The notes: generated from the sequence alone by a model not told the origin. Counted from the stretch's first letter, positions 22,222 to 34,320 are shown. The stretch: 64,000 nucleotides of DNA from Filosporella fistucella (GCA_030077755.1 JAQJZZ010000010.1:2170001-2234000), one strand, 5' to 3'. Made by a program: numbers and translations.

Positions 22222-23238
22222 TCACCGAACCCATCCTTCTTTCATCATCGCTTCCTCGGTCCATTCGGCCAATCTATCAGCAAGCTTCACGTCCTTTGCC
22301 GCACTACTCTGCCACCACGGCTCCATGAGCCGTTTGTGAATCTCAAAATACATACCACTTTGCTCAGCCTTCATCTGAGGACTCGCCACACCAAACACAC
22401 TACTCCAAGACCCCTTATCAGCAGTCCATGTCATTCCAAACACGCGCAGCACAGGCAAAACAGCCATTAATCCTTTTCCCTCTACCGACGAAGCCAGATT
22501 CGTATCCACCAAACCTGGATGCACGCACGATACCCAGATCTCGGCTCCATTCCTCGCGCTCGAAGAACCAGGTCCATATTTCTTATCCAGGGTCTTGGTA
22601 TGCAGGATATTAGCAAGCTTGCTCTGTCCATACCGCTGCCACGGGCCTTCATCCTTCAGCGAGAGGTCTGAGAAATTGATGCCCGTCTTAGGAGCTCCCA
22701 AGTGGCCGGAAGACGTCATATTAACGATGCGAACGCTGCCAGGAGAAAGTGTCTTTGCTGTGCTTAGCATGAGGGGAAGTAAATGCTCTGTCAAAACCCA
22801 GTGCGCGATGTAATTTGTCTGAAATTGGGCTTCGTGCCCATCTTTGGTGATCTCAAAAGGCGTTGCCATGATGCCTGCGTTATTGACTAATCCATGCAGG
22901 CTTGTCTCGAGAGTGAGGAAGTGTTTGGCGGCTGCAACGACGCTGTTGAGATCCATGAGGTCCATTTGGAGGAGGGAGATCGTGGCTGAGGGGTGCATTT
23001 TCTTGATGCTCGCTATGGCTGTAGTACCCTTCTCTCGGGATCGTGCGCATAGATATACGTGAGCGCCATGCGATGCTAAATTGGCGACGGTGTAGTATCC
23101 TCTGTTTTTGATGAGATCAGCAATTGAGAATTTTAAGATAGAGGGAGAGGGGCTGAGAACTAACATTCCGGAATTTCCACCAGTGACTATGAACACCTTC
23201 CCCTTGAGATCGGGGAGACTATCTGGATGGAAACCCAT
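22222..23238 (-). CDS. Short-chain dehydrogenase/reductase (retinol-dehydrogenase-like)
   Basis: The model is complement(join(22222..23101,23165..23238)), 317 aa. The 63-bp intron (GTTAGT..ACAG) lies inside the cofactor loop, and splicing restores TGGNSGIG, the Rossmann motif. Further SDR signatures are LVNNAGIMATPF, NMTSSGH (catalytic Ser) and RYGQSKLAN (catalytic YxxxK). The protein starts at the ATG at 23238; the frame upstream contains only non-ATG starts. It has no signal peptide. The family oxidises or reduces small alcohols and ketones with NAD(P). The substrate is unknown. Its neighbours (a bZIP gene and an NAD-binding reductase) do not form an obvious pathway. Confidence 0.9.
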   Translation of the reverse strand: MGFHPDSLPDLKGKVFIVTGGNSGMLVLSPSPSILKFSIADLIKNRGYYTVANLASHGAHVYLCARSREKGTTAIASIKKMHPSATISLLQMDLMDLNSVVAAAKHFLTLETSLHGLVNNAGIMATPFEITKDGHEAQFQTNYIAHWVLTEHLLPLMLSTAKTLSPGSVRIVNMTSSGHLGAPKTGINFSDLSLKDEGPWQRYGQSKLANILHTKTLDKKYGPGSSSARNGAEIWVSCVHPGLVDTNLASSVEGKGLMAVLPVLRVFGMTWTADKGSWSSVFGVASPQMKAEQSGMYFEIHKRLMEPWWQSSAAKDVKLADRLAEWTEEAMMKEGWVR

Positions 23239-23830
23239 TTTTAGAGAAAGAGTGTGAGATGGTGGATGTAAATATTCAAGTGTGTGGAATGACACAGAAT
23301 GATATCTTCAATTTTCGAGCGGTGAAAATAATATAACGTTGTTTGGTGATGAAAAGGGAAGATGGATTCATTTTGAAGGGTCAACTTGATTCTTTATATT
23401 CTTCTCTTCTTCTACAATCATTATTTGTCGATACATGCATTTGGTCTGAAAGAAACTATTCCCGATATCAAGTGTGAGCAGAGCGCATATCACCCCTGGA
23501 GGGAGATTTGAAACTGACCAATAGGAGATTTTATATTCAGAAGTGAGCCACCTGCATGAGGCGCGGCAGGGGTTGAGCTTACGGCTGACTATCGAGTTTA
23601 TACGCTGCCTGTCACTTTTATTACTCAGCCACCTCAGAACCATCACCACTTTGACCTCATCAAACGACTCTGAGCTATTGACTAGTACACGGACATGATA
23701 CATCCTCCCTTCTACCACATCACAATCACTCATCGATGTGAGCAGGCTGCATGAATAATCTTGGCCTCGGCAGGAAACTCTTCAGATTTGTGTGGGGCAT
23801 CCACGATTACCCGTTATTATCGTAATTGAA
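23239..23830. other. Divergent intergenic region between SDR and bZIP genes
   Basis: The region separates two genes read in opposite directions and so contains both promoters. A minus-strand frame at 23368-23733 has no recognisable content and a composition unlike its neighbours. Confidence 0.45.
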
Positions 23831-24916
23831 ATGTCCGCTGCTATCATGAACACGTCTCAAGATCCCAGCCTGACTGCGTCATGGCCGCAAATTCAGCTCT
23901 TATCCATGCCTCAATTAGCTGAGGTATATACCATCCTTCTTTCAGTAATATTGACGAGTGACTGGCTTACCACGTGCAGGCGATAGGGAGAGAAGACGAC
24001 TGGACTGGGACTAACGATGCCGCAGCACGCAGAAAAGCACAAACTAGGCTCAATACAAGGGCATATCGTAGGTGTAGCCTCCTTTAAGATATCCTGGTCA
24101 TGAGCCAAGGGCAAATCTGATGAGCTTGAAACGAGATCTGGATGCCACCAGACTAACGGTTGAGTAGGAAAACGCAAAGCCCTAGAGAAGAACATCAAGA
24201 TAAATGTTTCTAAAAGCGGTTCAAAGATAAAATCAGAAACTTTTGTGGAATGCTGGGATAACGAGCGACAATCTGTTGTCCCTGTCCCAGCTTCGCGTGC
24301 CAAGCAAATATACAACACAAAACAGCCCTTGATACCAGAAAGAGGAAAGCAATCGCAACCGAACGTTATCTTTCCTCTCTGCCCAGATCACCTTATTACT
24401 CTTCTCCAATTCAACGCACTTCGCGCAATGGCCGTAAACCGATCTCTCGTCTCAGGCATCCTAATCACACCACTCGACTGTGGCGGCGAGGCAGAATTAA
24501 TCCACACCATCCCCTACCCATCCAACCCCTCTCTCCTCCCTGCAACCCTTCTCCCCACTATTATCCAACAAACGATTCCCCACGGTGAATGGATAGACAT
24601 GTTTCCTTCTCCGGAAGGAAGAGACGCTTTGATTTTAGCAACTGGCACTTTTGACGAGGATGATCTATGGGCTGATTGTATAGGAGGATTATTTGAAGGC
24701 TTTCCGGGTGATGAGATGGAGAAACGTGGTATTATTGCTTGGTCTCCGCCTTGGGATATCACGGGGTGGGAGATGTCGGAGGGGTTTTTGAGGAAATGGG
24801 GATGGTTGTTTAGAGGGTTTCCTGAGGCCTTGGAGGCGACGAATAGGTGGAGGTTGGAGAGGGGTGAGGAGCCGCTTGTTGACGATAACTGGGAGGCAGT
24901 ACAAGTGATTGAATAA
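23831..24916 (+). CDS. bZIP transcription factor with DUF3425-type C-terminal region
   Basis: The model is join(23831..23923,23980..24067,24168..24916), 309 aa. The basic region is split by the second intron (100 bp, GTAGGT..GTAG). Joined, it reads AARRKAQTRLNTRAYRKRKA, matching the N-x(7)-R type basic region of fungal bZIP proteins that carry DUF3425. A short leucine-poor zipper follows. The C-terminal region has LITLLQFNALRAMAVNRSLVSG, then LPTIIQQTIPHGEWIDMFPSP, DLWADCIGGLFEG and WSPPWDITGWEMSEGFLRKW, all typical of the DUF3425 domain. It is likely a nuclear DNA-binding regulator. The targets are unknown; the divergent SDR is a possible one. Confidence 0.87.
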
Positions 24917-25136
24917 CATGGACGCAAATATTTCATCCATGGACAATGGACGCAGCAAGTGTTTCCAACTTTCAGAGCGGATTATCATTTCGTATTTCAA
25001 ATATATACCCTTTCTTTAGCGAGTCTCAAATGTACCTCACTGTGGACGATCAGAATATGTGCGAAGTTTATTGATCTTGTCAACGGTAATTTCAATCCAC
25101 CGCATTTGTACTTCAGACAGAGAGAAGATATCGAGA

Positions 25137-26168
25137 CTAAGACGCCACAGCTGCCGCATATCCCTGGAAATCACCCTTCTCAGCTAACAAAATCGGAAGC
25201 TCGTCATCCCTCAGCGACTCAAAAGTATCCTTCTCTCTTGGCTTCCACCCACATGCCCTCAGCCTATTTGCTCTATTTCTCGAGTTCTGTCCCACCACAG
25301 CGAGCGACCACTCTCCGAAAATAAAACTGTACAAATCCTCGGGAATCTCTCTCGCAGTAGGATCCTTGATTTTGCCAGCTGCATGAAGTGCCTTGCCGAT
25401 CTCGTTCGCCATTCTCTCCCAGGAATACTCTTCTCCGTTCTCAGCGAACCAATATGGATTCTCAAGGATTTTGTCTGCTGAGGTAGATTCCATGTAGTGT
25501 AGAATAGTCATATATCCTCTCGCAAGATCAGACACGTGAATCTGATTCCAAACAGCTTTTCCCTTTCCCACGTAACCGGCCCAGCCATGCTTGATCGCGA
25601 ACCGAACCATCGTAGGAATCTGAATAGATACACGATTTGATGATTTCCCAACGCCGTAAATTAGTGGTGGGAGAATTATGGAGACTTTGGCTTTGTTCCC
25701 GAGTTCTTTGCGGCGAGCGAGAATAGCGAGATCGATCTTGCGATGAGATGCGGTATCAGGAAGCGCATCGATCATTTCTGGTTTGTCGTCTTCGAAGACG
25801 GTCTTGCTGACGTATGCACCATTGGAGTCGTCTGAAAGCTCACTGCAACCACTGGTATGGATATAAATTGTGCTCTTCCCATTTTTGGCTCTTTCTGCGA
25901 TACCGTCTAGAACAGCCAGTGCTGAAGGTTGGTGATCAGCTGTAGCGGAATGAATCACGATATCTGCATCTGTTGATGCTTTTTTGATAATATCGAGATC
26001 ATCTAGGGTACCTCGGATGGTCTTTGATCCCATCTTCTCGAGTTCTGCTTTTGCTTCATCTCGTCGGACGAGGGTTGTCACTTTGTAACCTTCATTGAGG
26101 AGTTCTCTCAGAATCTCTAACCCGATGAAGCCAGGTCCAATGAGGAAGACAGATCCTTTGGTCGCCAT
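25137..26168 (-). CDS. NAD(P)-binding epimerase/reductase of the extended SDR type
   Basis: A single-exon gene of 343 aa. The N-terminus MATKGSVFLIGPGFIGLEIL carries the Rossmann motif GPGFIG. VTTLVRR gives the cofactor-distinguishing end of beta2, and ADIVIHSAT matches the NmrA/dihydroflavonol-reductase-like group. Later motifs are LPPLIYGVG and WNQIHVSDLARGYM, both common in fungal members. The usual YxxxK is not clear. I chose the ATG at 26168 because the frame above it lacks an ATG. It is probably a cytosolic oxidoreductase of unknown substrate. It has no signal peptide. Confidence 0.85.
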   Translation of the reverse strand: MATKGSVFLIGPGFIGLEILRELLNEGYKVTTLVRRDEAKAELEKMGSKTIRGTLDDLDIIKKASTDADIVIHSATADHQPSALAVLDGIAERAKNGKSTIYIHTSGCSELSDDSNGAYVSKTVFEDDKPEMIDALPDTASHRKIDLAILARRKELGNKAKVSIILPPLIYGVGKSSNRVSIQIPTMVRFAIKHGWAGYVGKGKAVWNQIHVSDLARGYMTILHYMESTSADKILENPYWFAENGEEYSWERMANEIGKALHAAGKIKDPTAREIPEDLYSFIFGEWSLAVVGQNSRNRANRLRACGWKPREKDTFESLRDDELPILLAEKGDFQGYAAAVAS

Positions 26169-27299
26169 TGTGATGGGTGTTGAGTAGTGTAGATGGAAGA
26201 AGAGCACTTGTGTTGTGAATCGAATCAATCGTGTTGACGAGAACGACCGAGTTTGAAGATGCAAAGCCGAATTTGAAGAGAATTGGTTCTTAATGTCTAA
26301 TGAAGATCTTCATTTATTATAAATGGAAGTTGCCGATTGGATTGCTTTAGTGCCGGCTATATGCGTTCACCATCGGGAGAGCACCATTCTTTGAAATCAT
26401 TATTCCAGATATTGGTATTTAGAAAGATCAATTGATCCAACTGAACAAGGCTTGGTCATCCATATTTAGTGATACATTGAAATGGGTTCTAGAATCAATA
26501 CCATGTTTGATTACTAGCGGCCTTAAAAGGTGATATCAACGGCTAGGACATTAAGAAGTTTGAGTAAAGCCTGGTATGCCTCAAGTTCTTAGGAGAAACT
26601 ACAAAGGAATTACAACCAGGTTGCAGGCCTTTGTCCTTTCTCCAAGTGCTGCAATGTAATACTTCGACTGATGCAGAGACAAAATATCACGTGATAATCA
26701 CACCCCAGGATCCCCGCCATTTCTGTGTAACACTTCAAAGGTTCTCGAATAGTAGAGTAATTCCTTGCATTCTGTGATATGAAATGAGATCTTTTATATC
26801 TGATCCTTTTTGAATTAGGGTGTTTATTTGTAAAGAAGTCTATTTGAAGTAGATATTATACGTCCTATATACAAATTTCATTTTATAATGTTAGTAAAAT
26901 ACCTATTAACTCGAAGATTAATTTTTTGGCAATAGCAACAATCTATACTTAAAATTATTCTTAAAAGAAAACTTTCAAAATCTTTATCTATAGAGATAGA
27001 ATATGAATTCTTGGTAAGGCTAACAATCTACTCACTAAAATAATCTCGCTATGAAATTCAAAACATATCCTCCCCACGATTTGAGAAGTTCGCATACCAA
27101 TTCCGTTGACGACGCATTCACCAAAATATTATTGACATAAAATTTCCTATACATCTTCTCACCGACTTAGAAATTTGACATATCACTCCCTTCACCACCC
27201 CATTCACCGAAACAGTCTGGAAATGAAACTGCCAACATTTCCTCCCGTCGACTTAGAAATCTCACATATCAACGACATTATCGACCTAGTTCTCCAACA
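26169..27299. other. Intergenic, very AT-rich
   Basis: The stretch between the reductase gene and the tRNA-like gene becomes extremely AT-rich from about 26800. It has no long frames and no recognised repeats. Base composition alone would fit old repeat DNA altered by repeat-induced point mutation. Confidence 0.4.
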
Positions 27300-27378
27300 G
27301 GTCTCTTGGTGTAATGGTAGCACAATCTTCTGCCTGTGAGGTTGCAGATAAGAGAGGGTTCGAGTCCTTCAGAGGCCG
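27300..27378 (+). tRNA. tRNA-like gene, isotype unclear
   Basis: GGTCTCT at 27300 pairs with AGAGGCC at 27371-27377 to make a 7-bp acceptor stem. The D arm reads GTGT-AATGGTA-GCAC and the T arm GAGGG-TTCGAGT-CCTTC; a G discriminator follows. The middle is 7 nt longer than standard. One fold gives a 4-bp anticodon stem ATCT/AGAT and an anticodon GCC with an ~8-nt insert. Another gives TCTGC/GCAGA around a 10-nt loop with GTG. So it is either intron-containing or a degenerate copy. Confidence 0.55.
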
Positions 27379-27738
27379 TAAAGGGGTTTCTTAGTGGTCC
27401 GCTGCTAAGATTCCTCTTTATATAAGAGTAGTGTATTTTTTGGTACTTTGTTGAGTCAGATGAATTGCCATTGTTTGGACACCGAAATTGCTATTTCTTT
27501 TGGAATCGTGTGTGATTAAAGCGGGTCTGGCATCGAGTTAGATGTGAATGGGAAATTGAGAGGGGAAGTGAATAATCCTACCAAATTGACCCAGATTTCT
27601 TTTATTTAAATCGCGCTAACACTTCTATGTTAATATTATGGAGCAAAGATTATTTACGTGTCTTGCTTTAGATGCTCCTAGCGAGCATCTTTGCTTCTTC
27701 AAATCAAGAGATTGACATAGTCCCGAAACCCAAACCGC
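27379..27738. other. Intergenic, no gene seen
   Basis: This 360-bp AT-rich spacer lies between the tRNA-like gene and the 3' end of the dead GH28 gene. No feature is supported. Confidence 0.45.
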
Positions 27739-29210
27739 TCACCGCCGGCAGCAAATCCACAATACAAAGTGCATCTTTAAACCCGAAGGAGAATTCTGAT
27801 CACCAAAAAGCCCAATTGGATCCACCACATTATTGCAATTATAGAAAGGATCACCGGTCTCCCCATCCCAAGTCAAATCCCACTCCTTTACCGCAATACT
27901 ATAACAAGGTCTCGCTCCACTGCGCTGCAATCCCGTATTCGTAGGCTCAAATTGTAGATTTCTCTTGATAGGTCCTGTAGAGATATTGGAGATAGCCGTG
28001 GTAGAAGAATCACAGTCTCCGAATTGAAGATATAGGCCGTGCATTAGCCGATTGCAAAGATATATTTGCTGTTTTGGAAGGTGAAGTCTTTGAGATACAT
28101 ATTTTGGACAACTAAGCCAGACTTGTCAATCGGAATCTGAAATTTTATCTTGCAAACTCACCTCATGTCCTGCATCCGCCTCCGTTTGGAGGTGCCCCTT
28201 TCTGTTCCCCAGTCAAGGTTTTGATATATGTGGCTTATCTATATACATGTGAGCGACATTCTACGAAGAACATACTTTAAGTAGAAAAATCTACGCAGTA
28301 TTGATGCAAATGAAGTTCTTTGCGTATACTCCATTAATGTATTCATATCCTTCAAGATACTGCCCGATACTTCCCAATGCCATCCTAAGATAACGCTTGA
28401 ACACCGAGGCTATAATCAAGATATTGCTTGAATTTTTTTTCGCCGAGATCAAGTCATCTCCATTTTTCACATACCAGCGTGGAAAGGTGATTTTATCCGA
28501 ACATAACGTGTTAGCACCATCAGAATTCTGATTAATTTTCTACTTCCAACTTAGCATAGGTACAAGTACAAACACGGCACACTACCTGATTTTCCAAGAA
28601 CGCAACATCAAAAAGGAAAAGAACGCACTCACATCACTATTCGAAGTATTATTCACAAATCATCCTCCAACACCACATTCCTCGAATACATCACCTCCAT
28701 CGTCCACATTCAGCTCTGCACAAATCTCAACCCCTTAAACAGCGAGTCGCTCATCTCCCAAATATTCAACGCATGCGATCGTTTTGGATAATTATTCACC
28801 CCGTCCACGAAATCATACTAGGTCTGTCCATTGCTATCAAATGTGCTGACTCCATGTCCATCTATTGTAACATTGATGGAAACAGATGTTTGAAAGATCT
28901 TATTTGCATTTGCAACGTAGCTCCAAAATTGCGGCCGTCAGATATATTATAAGTCTTTATGGTAACTCGAGATAGCATGGCTTTCACGTCTTCCCTTCCA
29001 TTTTGATCTCATCCAGGTTCATCCTTGAATCCAATTACAGCAGAAGGCGATGAGAGAGCGCTCCTTATACCATTTTGTTCGATCCGGTCGATAGTTGTAA
29101 ACTGGAATTTTGGGAAGAACATCGAAATAAGGTAATTGGTATAAGTCGTTCAATTTGACATTAAGTATCTCACTGCCGTCACTCCAGGTCTAGAGGCTAT
29201 GCACTTTCTA
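27739..29210 (-). pseudogene. Dead GH28-type pectinase (exo-polygalacturonase / rhamnogalacturonase-like)
   Basis: On the minus strand, a series of fragments matches the order of a fungal GH28 beta-helix enzyme. They are LPYFDVLPKIPVYNYRPDRTKWY, NANKIFQTSVSINVTIDG and STFDSNGQT, then YPKRSHALNIWEMSDSLFKG, RFVQS.MWTM and SIGQYLEGYEYINGVYAKN. The last ones are LTGEQKGAPPNGGG and CYSIAVKEWDLTWDG...FYNCNNV. Stops fall inside otherwise continuous stretches (for example after CCNWIQG and after NGQT), and the frame shifts several times. GH28 enzymes cut pectin in plant cell walls. The loss is recent enough for the order and many residues to be read. Confidence 0.7.
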
Positions 29211-29222
29211 AAATGCCTCGCT

Positions 29223-30306
29223 CTACAATACCAATCCAGCCATGATGCTCAATCCAACAATCGCAAACATCCCACTACCCACGCCCATTCTCCCACCTCC
29301 ATTCCCATGATCGGTGTTAGCCTGCGTCAGATTCCTACTCCCAGGCTGCGTAATATTGGCCGGTACACATAACAACTGCACATTCGCCCACCTCTCATTA
29401 GACACCGTCTGGTGTCCCCCACTCTTCGTCCCATTCGGCGCCTTCATCCACGTCGCAACAATAATCGGTAGCGGCGTAAGTAACACCTCATCATACGCCG
29501 TATGATCCTCCGCATCTGTATTTCCGAATCCACCCCAGGCAAAAAACGCATTATCACTCGCATCTGATTCGCCTGGGTTAAGTGTACGGTTTATAGCGCA
29601 TGTAGTTCCATTTGGTCGCGGGCCATATGTACCAGGCAGGAATTGCGTGCCGATGGCCTCGTTCCAGCGGCCTTTACAATCTGTGTTTGTGGAATCAGAT
29701 GAGAGACTGCCGAGGAGATTGGTACAGCTTGCCTCTGCGCCCGCTAGGCTGCCTGAGAGACGCATGGCTGCTTGCTCGACTTGGGAGAGGAGATCGGCGG
29801 CGCAGCCTCCTAGGACTCGCGAGCAGGAACCGTCGTCTTGGGCGTGTTTGGAAGGGATTTTGCTTTCGTCTAGGCTGGTTAGAGCTACGAGACAGCCTGT
29901 ATATGGTAGACTTGGGTCTGCGAGATTTTGAGGGGGGCTGATGTTGGTCAGGTCATGTGACTTTGATGAAGAGGGGGGACTTACGATGTTTTGAGGCCTA
30001 TTGTCTGCCAGATGTTGTTTCTTGAACCTGTGGTAGATTCACCCATGTAATGACCCCATGTCCACTTTGATTTTGGATAACTCTCATTCACTCGTGGTCC
30101 GGGTACTGTTACGAACCCTGAGGAATTATATGTGCCGTCGCGAAAGTGGCTGTTGTTCTGATGTGGCGTTAATTGATATTCGATATTCTTCTTAATTGAT
30201 AACTTACTTCACAAGGTGGCAAAGTAGTATTTGATTCTCGCGCAGCTCCTAGCCATGCATATACCGATAAGGCTCCAATGACTTTCGAGCTTTTTGAAAA
30301 TATCAT
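29223..30306 (-). CDS. GPI-anchored secreted protein of unknown function
   Basis: The model is complement(join(29223..29937,29985..30157,30208..30306)), 328 aa, with introns of 50 and 47 bp. The protein begins with a signal peptide (MIFSKSSKVIGALSVYAWLG). It has several NxS/T glycosylation sites and about eight cysteines. It ends with a Gly/Asn-rich stretch followed by a hydrophobic tail (MFAIVGLSIMAGLVL), the pattern of a GPI-attachment signal. I recognise no catalytic motif, so it is probably a cell-wall or surface protein. It lies just upstream of the dead GH28 gene on the same strand. Confidence 0.8.
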
Positions 30307-32233
30307 ATTTGCGATTGTGCGGGACGCAAAATAGCTTCAAGAGACAGAGTCGACATGGCAGCTTATATCTCTGACCGAAGTTATGCTGCCTATGTAATAT
30401 TACCCAACATCAAGAGTGCTAAGCCTCTTGGAGCTCGCATGACCAGAGACCAATGTCCAATGGTGAGGAAAAAAGCCCATACCAAGCATCGAATGTGGGA
30501 AGGACAACTGAAATGAGATGCTTGGCAGCTTGTCTTTTTTATCGGTGTTGACATAAATATGGTCGATTTATGAGGCTGCGAGTTGAAACTCTAAGACCTT
30601 GGGCCTAGGCATTTTGGAGATACCACTTTGAAACTCTTGCTTTCTTTTCATTGAAAGTGCCAATCCTTATTTGATCATGGCTGATGTCATTTTCGACGTA
30701 CTGAATGTTACAAGCGGCTTGTCAGGCTGTGCCACAGCACGTGTAGCTCTTGGTGCTTGCCGATGTCCCGTGTCTCTTGGCATTAAGGTGAGTCAGGTGA
30801 TATATCTCGTGATGATAAGATACCTAAGAAGCTGTAGATCTTGATGGGACATACTTGATGAAGGTTTCAAGTCAAAATTCGGAGAAGGCATTAGGATCAA
30901 CTATTTTTTTAAGTATAAAATAATCTGACGATCCTGATGATCATGTGACCATCTTCTTGCTTGCCCAATCGATGTCTTAATCCCTTCCTAGGCAGTGTCG
31001 GGAGTAAAAGAAGGCCCGATTGTCCAAAGCATGTCTTACGAGCGAGACAAGATCTATACGGTCAAACAGCATATCAAGTATAGTCGTTTCATAGGTTGGC
31101 TTCAGAGCGCCTGCACATTTCGAAGAAGCTGACCATCATTTCCAACACCGTGTTCAAGCACCTGAATGTCAGACATCACCAATCGATTATCTCTTCATAT
31201 ACACATTACCACTGAAGCCTTTATCTGGACAAGAGAGATACAGCCGACTCGCATTCGTTCAAGAGTATCTGCGCCTCCAAATGCAAATGCAAAGACCGAG
31301 TCACGGAGTCCCGAGTCAGACGATGCAGGCTGACAATGCAAGTCATTGGCTTTCATATCAAGTTGTCTACCCAGCTGATCGGAGCCTTTGAAACTTCTGA
31401 CAATAGCGCTATTGTCCTCGGGCTGCTGTCAATATCGAAGCTTTTCTTCTAGTGTAAAGAGGGGCCGCTTTGGGGAAGGAATTGGTGGCTTACAGTGGAG
31501 AATGCGGGGAAGAAAGCCTTTTTCTGTAGCGCTTGCTGGAGAGTGCCAACCGTAGCTGAAGTCTTGATCCAACCTCCACACTTGACAGCGACAACACTTC
31601 TTTACCAAATCGCGACGAGGAAAGTTGTTGGAAATGCTTCAACTTATAAGGCCATATCATAATTCATCGCATCTTTGCGATTATACTTGGACAAGTCTAT
31701 GAACCGGCAATAAAATTAAACAAAATTGCACAAAATTGCAACGCCTTCGCGGATCGTTCCTGATTAAGAAAGTCCTGACATGGCAGCCATGTTACGTTAG
31801 ACTTCGGTAAAGTGGCGTCGTAACAATCCATGCACATGAGCAAGGGAGCCGCTCTACCCCTCCTTCTCTTCAGCTTTTCTATTCGTCACCGAAGACACCT
31901 CCGAGTCCAGTTTCCAATCAGTCGCATGCCGTTGACAAGCGTACGGAGAAAGATCTAGATTGAAGATAGTGTAATGTCCCCAGAAACATTGACACTGGAT
32001 AAGGACCCTCTCCGTCGAGATCACCATGTGTTTGATAGCCAGCGATGGGAACGCCAGCCGCGGTCAGAATCTCCAAGTGAGGGGTCTCGATTTTTTGGTT
32101 ACCGGTAAGAAAGTTGCATAAGAGATCTTGATCTGCATTATCATCTGAACTTTTGTTTACTGAACATTTAGTACGTTCTTTTATTGAGCCTCTATCACAT
32201 TTTTGTAAAGCTTGTTAATCAACACTTGTCGCC
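30307..32233. other. Long intergenic region with one doubtful small gene
   Basis: 1.9 kb between two divergently oriented genes. Apart from a weak small-gene candidate at 30677-31132 there is no supported coding sequence. A short tandem ACAAAATTGC ACAAAATTGC occurs near 31725. Confidence 0.4.
30677..31132 (+). CDS. Doubtful two-exon small protein
   Basis: A possible model is join(30677..30787,30992..31132), 83 aa. The first exon runs from an ATG in good context to an AAG-GTGAGT donor. A CTTCCTAG acceptor 204 bp later keeps frame for 47 more codons to a TGA. The peptide is Cys- and Gly-containing at first, then basic. No motif is recognised, and the intron is much longer than its neighbours. 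Chance is a serious alternative. Confidence 0.2.
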
Positions 32234-34320
32234 ATGAGCACGGCTTCAACCCCTCCATCTGCCAGCACTCATGCTGTAGATGAAAAGACAGCTCCACCTA
32301 ATCATCTCGAGCATATCACAACCCACGATCGAGTCCCTGGACACGAGAACTATTATGAGAAGAATGGCCTTCGAACATATGGCGATGGAGAGGATCATGA
32401 TCACGAGCCTCCTGTAAGATAGGGCAGTATATCTCAGTAACTCTGTAGCTAATGCTCTGGACTCTAGATGTCATTCAAGAGATTGATGTCCTTAATCGCC
32501 ATGGCATTCATCTGGACCGGCAGTCAGATTCCAGTCTATATCTTTGGAGCTATTCCACCTTATATCTATGCCGACATTGGAGGAGTGGACAGGTGAGATG
32601 ATGGACTGGTACTTGTACATGGCAAAACAAATGCTGACCACCTATTCAAGATGGATTTGGTTCGTCCTTGCCAATCTCTTGGCGTTGGCAGGTATATGTC
32701 CATTTGTGGGCTCGCTTTCGGATCTTCTTGGTCGTAGATACGTCGCCCTTTTCGGCTCCTTGTTAGTCATGATTGGTATGATTATCTGCTCAACTGCACA
32801 TGTGATGAACATCTTTATTGGTAAGCACACTCTTCTCATCGAACTTATATCTGCTAACAATATAATAGCTGGAATGGCAATTGCAGGAGTTGGCGCCGGC
32901 ATCTCAGAGTTGACTGCTCTTGCTGCTACATCTGAATTGGCACCTACAGCGAAGCGGGGGAAATACGTTGCCGTATTGATCTTTACCATCATCCCATTCT
33001 GCCCATCTGTTCTCTGGGGTCAGCTAATCGCTGCGCACGCTGGATGGAGATGGTGCGGTCTTCTCTGCGGAGTATGGGTATCAATTGGTTTTTTCATGAC
33101 TTTATTCTTCTACTTCCCACCTCCTCGTGTCAACTCCATGGGTATGAGTCGAAGAGAGATCCTCAGACAGATTGATTTTGTGGGAGGATTCTTGAGTATT
33201 ACTGGAATGATTTTGTTTATGGCTGGCATGCAATGGGGTGGATATCAAGTAGGTTCATTCATTCCTGTGTCCTACTGGGTCAAGATATTGACAACCCATC
33301 AAGTATTCCTGGAGCGGAGCTCACGTCCTTGCACCACTCATCATCGGATTTGCTCTGATCGTCGCTTTCGTTGTATGGGAAGCCAAGTTTGCAAAGTTTC
33401 CAATGTTTCCAGCCCGTCTGCAGCAGGCTCCCCGTATTCTGGCCCTCACTCTTGTCATCACCTTCATATCAGGAGCCAATTTCTTCTCTATCATCATGTT
33501 TTGGCCTACCCAAGCATTCAATGTCTACGGTCATGATCCAGTTGGTGTAGGAATCCGTGGTATTCCTGTTGGCTTTGCGATTCTAGGCGGGGCAGTGATT
33601 GTGCTCTGGTGTTTGTCTGTGTTTAGGGGACGAAATAAGGAGTTGATGATTGTGTCGTCGGTTTTGATGACTGCTGGTAAGTCCAACTAGGATCCATTCT
33701 TTGGAAGATAGCCACTAACTGGCTCTAGGATGTGGTGCTCTCGGCTGCGCTGATAGATTCAATTTACATCAACTCTGGGGTATTCTCGTCCTCGCCGGTC
33801 TCGGTATCGGTGGTATCGTCGTCCCAGCATCAATCATCACAACAATTATCTGTCCAGATGATCTCATCGCAACAGTCACAGCTCTAACGCTCGCTATTCG
33901 CGTCATCGGCGGTTCCATCGGTAAGTCTTCCATCATCACTTCCAGAATTCTATTCTAATCCTTACAGGCTACTGCGTATACTACAATGTATTCATCAACA
34001 AATTTATTCCCAACGCCAAAACCATCATCGGCGGCACAATGATCTATAAACTTGGTATCAAAAACGTAACATATATCGGCCATGCCATCGAATTGACAGG
34101 TGCTTCCCTACTACCTCTCCTCCGCGAGATTCCAGGTATAGGACATAATGACACTGCATATGATATTCTTGTCTTGGCAGGCCAAGAGGCATATGCTGCT
34201 AGTTATAAGTATGTGTATTATACAAGTACTGCTTTTGGAGCGATCAGTATTATTGCGGCTTGTTTCTTGGGAGATATTAGTCCGTATATGGATGATCATG
34301 TTGCGGTTGTTATTCATTAA
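32234..34320 (+). CDS. TRI12-type MFS efflux transporter
   Basis: The model is join(32234..32413,32468..32592,32651..32820,32869..33248,33304..33676,33729..33920,33968..34320), 590 aa, seven exons with introns of 47-58 bp. It begins with a ~60-residue hydrophilic tail, then about 14 membrane segments. The motif GSLSDLLGRRYVALFG is MFS motif A. FIAGMAIAGVGAGISELTALAATSELAPTAKRGKYVA, cited here only as the region around residues 140-175, is typical of the TRI12/fungal siderophore-type group. Such plasma-membrane pumps export trichothecenes or other metabolites or move iron chelates. No biosynthetic genes adjoin it, so a general drug or siderophore role is equally possible. Confidence 0.88.

Noticed and set aside
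23368..23733. Minus-strand frame of 121 codons between SDR and bZIP genes
   Set aside because: It fills a divergent promoter region, has no motif and no start context.
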